Source of the DNA: Phytoseiulus persimilis
Lineage: Eukaryota > Arthropoda > Arachnida > Mesostigmata > Phytoseiidae
DNA length: 64,000 nt
Reading direction: 5' to 3'
NCBI GenBank assembly: GCA_037576195.1
Contig: CM075103.1
Span: forward strand, 25,442,723 to 25,506,722
A program made the translations under genes and the position numbers. Shown here in pieces: positions 44,301 to 54,696 of the stretch; within the stretch, counting starts at the first letter, position 1, and each line of letters begins with the position of its first letter. A model generated the notes under the pieces. That model worked only from the letters and a program-made list of their open reading frames with translations, was not told the origin of the DNA and ran no database searches.

Positions 44301-47300
44301 AGACCTGATAGGCGTCCAGAACCTCATCAAGAAACACCAGGCCGTACTCTCCGAGGTCGCTAACCACGAACCGCGCGTGGTCCTTGTCTGCGACGCGGCC
44401 GAGAAGATGGCGAACAGGACGAAGTCGCCGACTGTCGGCTCGAAACTGGCCGATCTCCAAGAGAAGTGGCAACTCCTCAAGGACAGGGCCACCCGACGCA
44501 AGCAAGACCTGGAGGACTCACTCCAGGCTCAACAGTATTTCGCCGACGCCAACGAGGCTGAGAGCTGGATTCGTGAGAAAGAGCCGATCGTCCTTTCAGT
44601 CGACTTCGGCAAGGACGAGGATTCCGCCGAAGCACTGCTGAAGAAGCACGAGGCCCTCATGGCCGATCTTGAGGCCTTCTCCAACTCGGTCGAAGCTCTG
44701 AGAGATCAGGCGAAGTCATGCCGTCAACAAGAGGCACCGGTCGTGGATCAAGCGGGCAAAGAGTTCGTAGTTGCCCTCTACGATTATACCGGTGAGCCCT
44801 TCGGTTTCGTTTCCAGGTCCAATTTTCGACGAAGGCTCGCGCCAGAACGACGAACTCTAACTCGCAATCGTCTTTTCAGAGAAATCACCCCGTGAAGTCT
44901 CGATGAAGAAGTACGACGTTCTCACTCTCTTGAACTCGAATAACAAAGACTGGTGGAAGGTGGAAGTAAATGACCGTCAAGGTTTTGTACCCGCCGCCTA
45001 CGTCAAGAGGTTGGACCATTCTGGTCTGAGCGCTTCGAAGCAGCATCTCGCAGGAGAGACTTCGATTGCAGCACGCCAAGCTCAGATCGAGAGCCAGTAC
45101 GCTAATCTACTAGCCAAAGGTCATGAAAGGGCCAACAAGCTCCGTGAAAGCTGCAAAGCCTTCTCACTGGTCAGAGAAGCCGCAGAACTCGCCCAATGGA
45201 TCCGCGACAAGGAACAAGTTGCTCAGGTGCAAGAGGTCGGCGAGGACCTCGAGCAGGTCGAGGTTCTGCAAAAGAAGTTCGATGACTTCATGGCCGACCT
45301 GAAGGCCAACGAGGTGCGCCTGGCCGAAATGAACGACATCGCCTCCCGACTGATGACCCTCGGACAGACCGAGGCCGCCAACAAGATTCAGTCGCAGATC
45401 GACGAGTTGAACGACAAATGGAGGAACCTCGAGACCGTCACTCACCAACGTGCGACCCAACTGGGCTCGGCCCACGAGGTTCAGAGGTTCCAGAGGGACG
45501 CCGACGAAACGAAGGACTGGATCCAGGAGAAGGAAGAAGGTCTCGACACCGACGACTTCGGTCACGACTTGCGATCTGTTCAAGCGCTGCAGAGGAAACA
45601 CGATGGCTTGGAGAGAGATCTCGCTGCTCTGTCGGAGCGGATGCGTCAGCTCGACGAGACCAGCAGGAGGCTCACGAAGAGTCATCCGGACTCAGCTCAG
45701 GCCACCTTCAGCAAACAGAAAGAGATCATTGAACAGTGGACTCAACTCACGACTAAGGCCCAGCTGCGCAAAGAGAAGCTCATGGACAGCTACGATCTGC
45801 AACGATTCCTCGCCGACTACAGAGATCTGTCGTCTTGGCTCAGCTCCATGTACGCCCTGGTATCGTCTGACGAACTCGCAAATGATGTCACAGGGGCTGA
45901 GGCATTGCTGGAAAGGCATCTGGTGAGTTCCGAATGCTTAGACGTTTGACCTTGTTTTTTTTTTTTTTTCTTCTTTTGTTTTCTCGTTTTTTTTTTTCCC
46001 TGGAACGACTCACGAAGGGTTGACCCTATGATTCACGAAGGGAACTGTGAGTGCGGGAAAAGGGGAAAGGACAATGGGCATCTAAGCACGATTCAGGAGG
46101 ACGGAAAATTGCGAGCGCTCCTCCTGACAATCCCCATTACTGACGCCGGCTTTAACACTTTTCAGGAGCACCGCACGGAGATCGATGCTCGCCAAGGGAC
46201 GTTCCAGGCTTTTGAACAGTTCGGACAACAGCTACTGAGAAACGCTCACTACGCGAGCCCCCAGATCGAGGACAGGCTGCAGAAGATCGCCGAGGTGCGA
46301 TCCCAGCTCGAGAAGGCTTACCAGGCCCGCAGGACGCGCGTCGAAGAATGCCTCGATCTGCAACTCTTCTACCGGGACTGCGAACAGGCCGAGAACTGGA
46401 TGGCGTCTCGTGAGGCCTTCCTCCGCTCCGACGACATGGGCGGTGACAACGTCGAGGCCCTCATCAAGAAACACGAGGACTTCGACAAGGCCATCAGTGC
46501 TCAAGAGGAGAAGATTGCCACTCTTTGCAACCTCGCGGAGAAACTCATCTCCGCCGAACACTACGCTGCCGAAGACATCGACGCCAAGAAAAAGCAGGTC
46601 CTCAACCGTTGGGCTCACCTCAAAGGTATGTTCCTCCACTACTTCACGGGACACGTTCTTGGTTTGTATCGTCGACTAGGTCACATTTTATCTCGAGACC
46701 TTGTTCCTTGCAGACGCGCTCATCGTCAAGAGGTCGCAGCTGGGCGAGTCGCAGACTTTGCAGCAGTTCTCTCGGGATGCGGACGAGATCGAGAATTGGA
46801 TCACCGAGAAACTGGCGATGGCCACCGACGGATCACACCGAGATCCGACCAACATCCAGTCGAAACACCAGAAGCACCAAGCTTTCGAAGCCGAACTGGC
46901 TGCCAACGCAGACAGAATCCAAGCTGTCCTCAGCAACGGGAATCACCTGATCGACAATCAGCAATGTCAGGGCTCCGAGGAAGCCGTCGTGAAGAGGCTG
47001 GCAAGCATCACCGAGCAATGGGAGTTCCTCACCAAGAAGAGCGCCGAGAAGAGCGACCAGCTCAAGGAAGCCAACAAGCAGAGGACTTTCAACGCCGCCA
47101 TCAAGGACATCGACTTCTGGCTCGGTGAGGTCGAAAGCCTCCTGAAGTCTGAAGACTCCGGAAAAGACCTCGCGTCCGTCCAAAACCTCATGAAGAAGCA
47201 TCAGATGGTCGAGGCCGATGTGATGGCGCACGAGGACCGGGTCAAGGACATGAACGAGCTGGCCGACGCGCTCGTGGAGTCTGGACAGTTCGATCCATCC

Positions 47301-49683
47301 GCTGTGCAGGAGAAGCGCCGCGACATCAACGAGAGGTACGAGCGGGTGAAGACCCTCGCGACCTACAGGAGATCTCGGCTTAATGAGGCGAACACTCTGC
47401 AACAGTTCCTCCGCGACATCGCCGACGAAGAGTCGTGGATCAAGGAGAAAAAACTGCTCGTTGGTTCCGATGATTACGGCAGAGATCTCACCGGCGTCGA
47501 AAATCTCAAGAAGAAGCATAAGCGTCTGGTGAACGAACTGCAGTCCCACGAACCCGCCATCCAGTCCGTCGAAGAGGCCGGACAGAAACTCATGCAGGAG
47601 AGCAACCTCGGAGTTCCCGAGATCGAAGCGCGTCTACAGCAGCTGCAAGTCAACTGGCAACAGTTGAAGCAACTCAAGGACGAGAGGGGAGAGAAACTCG
47701 ACCAGTCTCTCACCTACCAGCAGTTCCTCACCAAAGTCGAGGAGGAGGAAGCTTGGATTCAGGAGAAGCAACAACTGCTCCAAGTTCAGGATTACGGGGA
47801 CACGATGGCAGCCGTCCAAGGTCTCCTGAAGAAGCATGAGGCCTTCGAAAGCGATTTCGGTGTCCACCGCGAACGCTGCGCCGACATCAAAGCCGCTGGA
47901 GATCAGTTGATTGCCGAAGGAAACCACCATGGCGGAGCTATCTCACAACGCATGCAGCAACTCAACAGCCGGCTCGATCAGCTCGAAGCCACCGCTGTCA
48001 ATCGCAAGAACAAGCTAATCGACAACTCGGCCTATCTGCAGTTCATGTGGAAGGCGGATGTTGTCGAAAGCTGGATCGGAGACAAGGAGATCCATGTCAG
48101 AGGAGACGATTTCGGACGCGACCTCTCCTCCGTGCAGACGTTGTTAACCAAGCAGGAAACCTTCGATGCCGGACTGTCTGCTTTTGAACAAGAAGGTCAG
48201 TATCCTCCTCTTGGCGGCCCCGTTCCGTGCTCGGGAGTTTTCAGAAGTTTACTAATTTTTTCTCATCAATCCCGGCAGGCATTCATTCGATCACCGAGTT
48301 GAAGGACCAGCTGGTTAACGCCAACCACGATCAGAAGAACAACATCATCAAACGCCACGACCACGTTCTTTCACGATGGCACAACCTTCGCGGAGCATCC
48401 GAGGCTCGCAAGGCGAAGCTGATTCAGATGCTTGACCAATACAAACAGATCGAGGAGCTGTTCCTCACTTTCGCGAAGAAGGCCTCCGCGTTCAATTCTT
48501 GGTTCGAGAACGCCGAGGAAGACCTCACCGACCCCGTGAGGTGCAACTCGCTGGAGGAGATCGCGGCTCTTCGTGAAGCCCACTCACAGTTCCAGGCGTC
48601 TCTTAGCAGCGCCCAGGCTGACTTCGATGCTCTGGCTGCTCTCGACGCGAAAATCAAAAGCTTCAACGTCGGAACCAATCCCTACACCTGGTTCACGATG
48701 GAGGCTCTCGAGGACACCTGGAAAAACCTCCAGAAAATCATATACGAGCGCGACACCGAGCTGGCGAAAGAAGCGAAACGCCAGCAGGAGAACGACAAGC
48801 TCCGCAGGGAGTTCGCCGTGCACGCCAACACCTTCCACGCCTGGCTAACCGAAACGCGGATGTGGCTGCTTGACGGCTCTTCCATGCTCGAGGGCAACGG
48901 TACTCTCGAAGCTCAGCTTGATGCCACGCGCAGAAAGGCAGCCGAGGTCAAAGCGAAGCGTGTCGACCTCAAGAACATCGAGGACCTCGGCGCGAAACTC
49001 GAAAAGCACCTCATTCTCGATAACCGTTACACCGAACATTCGACCGTGGGACTCGCTCAGCAATGGGACCAATTGGACCAACTGGGTATGAGGATGCAGC
49101 ACAACCTCGAACAGCAGATCCAGGCGCGAAACCAGAGCGGAGTGTCCGAGGATGCTCTCAAGGGTAAGTTCGATTCGAGGGCTTCTCCCCCCGCCGCCTC
49201 TCCCTCAGAACCCGCCGACTCATTGCGATTTGTCTTGCAGAATTCTCGATGATGTTCAAACACTTCGACAAGGACAAGTCTGGAAAGCTGAATCACCACG
49301 AGTTCAAATCGTGCCTACGCGCCCTCGGCTACGACCTCCCCATGGTTGAAGAGGGTCAACCCGACCCGGAGTTCGAGGCGATCCTCAACGCGGTCGATCC
49401 CAACCGCGACGGACACGTTTCGCTGCAGGAATACATGGCATTCATGATTTCGAGGGAAACAGAGAACGTCCGATCATCGGAGGAGATCGAGAACGCTTTC
49501 CGCGCGATCACATCGGGCGAGAGACCGTACGTCACCGCCGATGAGCTGTACGCAAACCTCAGCAAGGAAATGGCCGATTATTGCATGGCCAGGATGAAGC
49601 CCTACGCTGAGCCGAAAACTGGTCGTGACATTCAGGGGGCGTACGATTACGTTGATTTCACCCGAACACTGTTCCAGAATTAA
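41318..49683 (+). CDS. alpha-Spec: alpha-spectrin, complete
   Basis: Large rod protein of the submembrane cytoskeleton that pairs with beta-spectrin and crosslinks actin. Ten coding exons: 41318-41406, 41508-41670, 41897-43678, 43768-44059, 44162-44791, 44880-45922, 46166-46625, 46714-48195, 48279-49163 and 49241-49683. All junctions are GT-AG and phases agree; the sum is 2423 codons (2422 residues), the normal alpha-spectrin length. Tandem triple-helical spectrin repeats show RFQRDADE-, WI.EK- and [12 protein letters not shown]-type sequence throughout. An SH3 domain (VALYDYT...[11 protein letters not shown]...[19 protein letters not shown]) starts near residue 975 and is split by a phase-1 intron just after ALYDYT. 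The last exon encodes calmodulin-like EF hands (FDKDKSGKL and VDPNRDGHV). Everything needed for a functional protein is present. Confidence 0.96.
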
Positions 49684-50037
49684 ACTTGAAGAGAATAAGC
49701 CGCTATACTGCCTATACCGGTGACGTTAGCACGACTATATTTCGCCAGCTTTTACATGTGCATTATCATTAAACGAACGAGTAGCAAGTATTATGGCAAG
49801 ATCATAAAACGCTGTTCTCATTGCTCTAAACAGAATCGTCATCATTAACTCTTCCCTCCGAATCCGTGCGCTCTTTCGAAGGCCAGTTCCAATGACCCAA
49901 TTGGTCGAGGTGTGCGTGCACGTTTGCAACAATGCAAACCTGCATCGACTGAATTCCATTTCTCGGAACAAAACAAACTAGTGCCGAAAATCGTGGATTG
50001 TTGTGTTCCGGAGACGAATTCAGCAGGACCGTTCCGC

Positions 50038-50361
50038 ATGATGGCGGTCATTGTTCCGCGAGATTTTGAGGATTTCTACAGGCTGATAAGCACCCCAAGA
50101 CGAATCATTTTCGTTCTCATGTACGCCTGGTGGTGCTTCGGAAGCCAACACAGTATGCCGACGTATGAGAGCTTGAGCGAGGAGTTTCCGAACTGCATGT
50201 TCATCAAAGTAGAGATGGAGGAAGTGCCCGACGTCCCCCGCATCTATGGTTTGAACTCCACGCCCGCTTACATGTTCTTCAGGAACGGTGGTCGCGCCGA
50301 CACTTACCTCGGAGGTAACATAGAACGGTTGGACCAGTTCATTAGGAAGTGGGCCCGATAA
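50038..50361 (+). CDS. thioredoxin-like protein with a CFGS active site
   Basis: Single-exon thioredoxin fold of 107 residues, starting at the ATG at 50038 (a second ATG follows at once). Family landmarks: an N-terminal helix (DFEDFYRLI), strand IIFVLMYA, active-site region WWCFGSQ at residues 31-37, LSEEFPNCMFIKVEMEEVPDV, the cis-proline segment NSTPAYMFFRNG, and a final helix ERLDQFIRKW. The canonical WCGPC is WCFGS: the resolving cysteine is Ser36 and the Gly-Pro pair is replaced. Such CxxS proteins cannot cycle as ordinary disulphide reductases but can form mixed disulphides. It lies 355 bases after alpha-spectrin on the same strand. The frame stays open upstream to 49912 but the extra residues resemble nothing. 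It could be a testis- or tissue-specific paralogue rather than the housekeeping thioredoxin. Confidence 0.85.
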   Translation: MMAVIVPRDFEDFYRLISTPRRIIFVLMYAWWCFGSQHSMPTYESLSEEFPNCMFIKVEMEEVPDVPRIYGLNSTPAYMFFRNGGRADTYLGGNIERLDQFIRKWAR

Positions 50362-50537
50362 AGATTTCGAGTCGTTTGGAGGAAACTTCCTTGAAAACTG
50401 CAGTGATCGCTATTCTGGTTCTCGACTTGTGGAAGCCTGTCTGCAGCCCGAGATGGTGTGGATCGATGACCATAATAATGTGAAATGACGAATAATAGGA
50501 GCAGGGAGAGAGAAAAAGTCCGGCCTGTATCCCCAGA

Positions 50538-50543
50538 AATAAA
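50538..50543 (+). promoter_or_regulatory. poly(A) signal of the thioredoxin-like gene
   Basis: AATAAA about 175 bases after the stop codon at 50361. Confidence 0.6.
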
Positions 50544-51211
50544 TGGTCAAATCACAAGTTTCCTCAGCTGCCTTCAGTGACCAGACACTTCACACGATCG
50601 CCAGAAGACATCAGTAAAGAGGAGACATGTAGGCGGAAGCTCGGCAGGAAAAACGACATGCTGCTGTATTCCACAGATTGTGCTGCGTTTCATGACTCCA
50701 CACAACGCTTGGTGCGGAGAAATCTGAGACGGGGTCTTGGAACTCCTTTGATGGAAACTTTGATTCAAGACACGGAGTCGTAATCGACTCACAGATTTCC
50801 GATCCATTCCCTCAGAGCGTAAACTAAGACGCTGAAACTATGTGTGAGTCGTCTATTATCGCCATTTTATTGTTGCTAGTAGTAATGAAGTTATATCATC
50901 ATTCTCTGTGAAATCCACTCGGAGAATGCATCCATTCAAGAACAGCTGAGACTGTGAGGCGCCGGCTTGCCACCGGAAACAGAGTTGTACAGTCCTGTTT
51001 CGACCGTTGTTGGGATTCCTCGGATTCCCGATCGAGTGTACGACTCGGGCTATTCCCACGAGGATGTCATCCACCTTGTAAGATCTTCATTCAGTGTTTC
51101 CTCCGGTCGTTTCTTGTGAGTCCTCGGGGAGAGTGAGAGATGGCTGCTCTCACAGTACGCTGAAGAAGTTCCGGTCATAACTGTGCGGAAAGCCCTGGGG
51201 ATAAGTCAAGG
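50544..51211. other. intergenic, WDR83 upstream region
   Basis: No gene recognised. The part before 51212 should hold the WDR83 promoter and 5' UTR; no TATA box is evident. Confidence 0.4.
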
Positions 51212-52623
51212 ATGAAGTGGACCAATCCCACAATTTTGGACTGTAAACAAGGCGCAGTGAGAGCGGTGCGGTATAATGTTGATGGATGTTACGCACTGAC
51301 CGCGGGCAGTGATCGCACCGTGAAGCTCTGGAACCCTTCGAAAGGATCCTGTCTTCAAACATTCGTTGGTAAGCCAACTTTCTCTAGCGATTCTGAGCAC
51401 AACGGAGAGCAATATGCCCGCAAGGTGTGAGCGGCTTCATGGATGAAGCAACGAATCTGCTGATCGCTCCGACGATCTCGTTTCTTCAGGACACGGTCTC
51501 GACGTCATGGACTGTCGTGCATCATCCGACAACGCTTTCATTTGCACAGCGTCGAAAGATAAGACTTGTACGCTTTTCGAAGTTGAAACGGGTAAAAGTA
51601 TTCGGAAATGGCGGAATCATGCGGGAGCAGTTCTCTGCACAACTTTCAATGAAGACGGATCACTGGTTCTCTCCGGCGGCGTTGACGGCAAAGTCTGCGT
51701 CTGGGACGTCAGGAATAGAGGATCTCGTGATCCCCTGCAGATTCTCGAGGTAACAACGAGTTTTTAATTTCCACAACGGACTTTTATTCCAAACAAAGCA
51801 GATCATCGATCGTCGTCAGGATCCCCCAAGAATCGACGCGCTTGGTTTTTTTCTAGGAGCCGTCCGATGCCGTTACAAGTGTCACGTGCTCGGACCATGA
51901 GATTTTGGTGAGCTCTCTCGATGGGAAAGCTCGACGCTACGATCTCCGTGTAGGGAAGATGAGCCAAGACGATGCGGGCGCACCCGCCACAAGGTATTTC
52001 TGCTCGCCCGAACATGGAAGAATGTCGCTTTGAGCGTCTTCGTGGACGTTCCAGTCCTACGATATCGATCACTACATTTCTCCTTCCATGCGCGAATTCT
52101 CAGGGCCTGCTTCACGTCGGACGGGAAATGTTTCGTGCTGTCTTGCCTCGGGGGAGTTCTCCACCTTATCGACAAACACACGGGTCAATGTCTTCAACAG
52201 TACAAAGGTTTGTTCCGGAAAATATTACCGAGCTCTATTCCGTCGTGGCTCTCAGCCTCATCTCTGACGGCCGATGAAGCTCACTGAGTCTCGGATTTCC
52301 CCCCAGGTCATTTGAATAACGATTATTACTTGGACATTTGCTTGGGTGCTCACGACATGCAAGTCTTCTCTGGATCTGAAGACGGAAACATTTTTGTGTG
52401 GTCTCTGGTCCAGTCCGAGATCCTGTTCAAAATTCAACATCCGGCCGAGGCTCCTGGTAAGCAGTTCTCAAGACGACTTTCGGTCATATAGAATTGAGCT
52501 CTGGTCTTGACTCGATGTTTCTACGCAGTACACTCGCTTAGTCATCATCCTGAGGACAACACTATACTGACAGCTAGCAAAGGTATCGCCTACCTCTGGA
52601 CTCAGGTGGAGGACGAAGTATAA
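51212..52623 (+). CDS. WDR83: WD-repeat protein 83 (MORG1), complete
   Basis: Seven-bladed WD40 scaffold associated with the spliceosome and, in mammals, with ERK signalling (MORG1). Six exons: 51212-51368, 51490-51749, 51857-51993, 52104-52207, 52307-52456 and 52529-52623. Introns are 72-121 bp, GT-AG, and phases agree; 301 codons give 300 residues (the human protein is 315). Exon 1 reads KQGAVRAVRYNVDGCYALTA and SDRTVKLWNP, matching the family blade 1. Later blades read SKDKTCTLFEV, GVDGKVCVWDVRNR, CSDHEILVSSLDGKARRYDLR, LGGVLHLIDKHTGQCL, SGSEDGNIFVWSLV and ILTASKGIAYLW. Order and spacing follow WDR83 rather than other WD40 families. Confidence 0.9.
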
Positions 52624-52660
52624 CGGTGGAAACTTTCCTGATTGATGTATCCATTCTGTA

Positions 52661-52666
52661 AATAAA
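52661..52666 (+). promoter_or_regulatory. poly(A) signal of WDR83
   Basis: AATAAA 38 bases after the stop codon, giving a very short 3' UTR. Confidence 0.7.
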
Positions 52667-53769
52667 AGCCACGTATGAAGTTACACCTGTAGGCTGAAGG
52701 GATTTATTCCGGGCGCCCATGCGAACTCGAGAAGCTCCGCGTGGTTTGTTCAGCATAAGGGTCTACGCCGAAGATTTCAGAAGAACCCTGTCAGGTTTCC
52801 TTGCGTCCATTGATACATGTGTATTGATTATGTGTCTTGCTTGTCCGATTAGAAAATACTGACAAAGGGTGAGATCATCCTTACTAAATATAATCGGCTT
52901 CGTCTGTCAGTTTGTCCGCACTTTTTCTAGGAGATATGGAAGTGATTCCGGGACCGATCTGAGCATTACTCTCCAACTCTGGAGGGGTGATTTCGCGACC
53001 AATCTGACCATACTTTTCAAAACCATGATGCTGACCCACTGAAGAGAGAGAAAAGTGCCGCGATGCCAAGGAACGCCGTCCAACCGCGCGCAGCGCGGCC
53101 GGCTGGTCAACTATATTTCGCTGCGCGTCGAATATCTCACCATATTCTCTCATGCGATTCCATCTGTTCTCCGCGGATTAAGGACAGTGCTTTCAAACTG
53201 GGAAACAGACCCCCTTTATTACGTTCACTCTTCTTCTGCGTCTTTTTGCTAGAATTCCCCTGTTTTTGTAAATGCTGAACTGTAGGATTCCCCAGATTTT
53301 TCGACGGTGTTGGATGATATGGCTGAGTTCTCGAGCCACCCCTCAACAATATTGATGCTCCCAGCGTTTTCCCGACGGGGGTTGCATTCCCAGATATCCG
53401 GGGACCAGACCGGCTTTCGCCGTCACGAACGCACTGACTTTGGCACGACTCAGGTCTTCGTGTAGGACAGGGGTGGGCAAGAAGCGGCCCCTGCATGGAC
53501 CACTGTGCCCGCGGTCCACAGTTTCTGTGCCTGCGGACCGAAATGTGGCCCACGGGCCGCTGAATCGAATCGTAGATCATACCCATCAGTGTCGAAAGAC
53601 GAAGGTATAACAGCCCCAAATATCTTCTGATCGAACACATTTCTCCGAGAGAGCCCGTTGGTGTTTCTGAACTTCTCCAGGTCTCTGTTTCTCGACATTT
53701 TTCCCTGCGATGATCTATGCGCAGGCGATTGCGTCTTTTTCAGCCTCATCTGCGAGTTCATCTGTTTGT
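52667..53769. other. no recognisable gene
   Basis: No gene, RNA or transposon domain recognised. The longest frame is a 167-codon minus frame at 53640-53137 without family similarity. Confidence 0.4.
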
Positions 53770-54696
53770 TCAAACATATTTCATGATCGCCCAGGTCCCA
53801 TCCGACATGGGTACCCGAAACATGGGTACGGGTGGACGACCGTGGCCGATTGCGGGGATCGCTACGGGGAGCCCGATGGGGGTGACCCGTCTGGGATGCA
53901 GCAGACGGGGAGGGCCAGAAACCGGAGTCTGGAGGGTCGCGGTTGGGATTCCGGGCTCGGGGGAGCTGGCGATGTGGGACGAGCCGGGAGTAGAGGAGTG
54001 CGATCCGGTGGAGGCGTCGGAGTTTTCCGAGGAGGTTGCCATGGCCGAGGCTGCGGCCCTGGAAGGATGGAGAGGACGCAGACCTGAAATTAGGGGTACG
54101 CGTGGCTTGACGAGATGCAGTGGTCGGGCGGCTACGGCCGCGGTGTGTGCCTGATATTGGCGAGCGGTTTCTTCGGCCGCAGCACGTTCCTGTTCGAGTC
54201 GGGCGGCTTCTTCGGCCGCAGCGCGTTCCTGTTCCACGCGGGCGGCTTCGGCCGCAGCGATTCTTGCTTGCTCGCGGGCAGCGGCCTCAGAGAGAGCGAT
54301 TCTTGCGCGTTCGCGGGCGGCGGCCTCGGCGGCGCGTCGACGGGCCTGGTGTTTGCCGAGAAGCTCCTCGGTGTTTGGCGGTAGGTAAGGGATGAGAGAA
54401 ATGAGGGCGTCCAAGATAGCGTAGACTGCCCTCGGGCAACCGGTAGACCGGACCGAGGATGAGACGGCACGGCAGTGACGCCGTGTGGATTCGGAGCATT
54501 CGAGAGAATACTCGTCCAACACGTCGCGACGCTGACTTACGGTGAGCTTGGCGAAGACAGGGTCGAATCCAGCTGTCACGGTTGAAAGGAGTCCGAGGGG
54601 GGATGTACCGTATCCGTGGAGAGTACCGTCGCGACGAGGGATGTTTTCGTGAACATGGGCACTGGTTGCGGCCGGGGTTGCTGGTGGCGACGACAT
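53770..54696 (-). CDS. intact 308-codon Ala/Arg/Glu-rich ORF, function unknown
   Basis: Uninterrupted frame from an ATG at 54696 to a stop at 53770. Residues 1-115 look like a folded helical region (STVTAGFDPVFAKLTVSQRR, YAILDALISLIPYLPPNTEEL). Residues 118-190 form a strongly charged alanine-rich coiled-coil with near-repeats of 9-12 residues (AAAEEAARLEQERAAAEE). The C-terminal third is Pro/Ser-rich. I recognise no family. The region is GC-rich, so open frames also exist on the other strand and the ORF could be partly chance, but an intact frame of this length with a clear repeat pattern is suggestive. It could be a lineage-specific gene or the gag-like ORF of an unrecognised mobile element. 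Confidence 0.4.
   Translation of the reverse strand: MSSPPATPAATSAHVHENIPRRDGTLHGYGTSPLGLLSTVTAGFDPVFAKLTVSQRRDVLDEYSLECSESTRRHCRAVSSSVRSTGCPRAVYAILDALISLIPYLPPNTEELLGKHQARRRAAEAAARERARIALSEAAAREQARIAAAEAARVEQERAAAEEAARLEQERAAAEETARQYQAHTAAVAARPLHLVKPRVPLISGLRPLHPSRAAASAMATSSENSDASTGSHSSTPGSSHIASSPEPGIPTATLQTPVSGPPRLLHPRRVTPIGLPVAIPAIGHGRPPVPMFRVPMSDGTWAIMKYV

Noticed and set aside
45955-46000. T-rich tract in an alpha-spectrin intron
   Set aside because: Ordinary intronic homopolymer runs. It is too far upstream of the acceptor at 46164-46165 to suggest special regulation.
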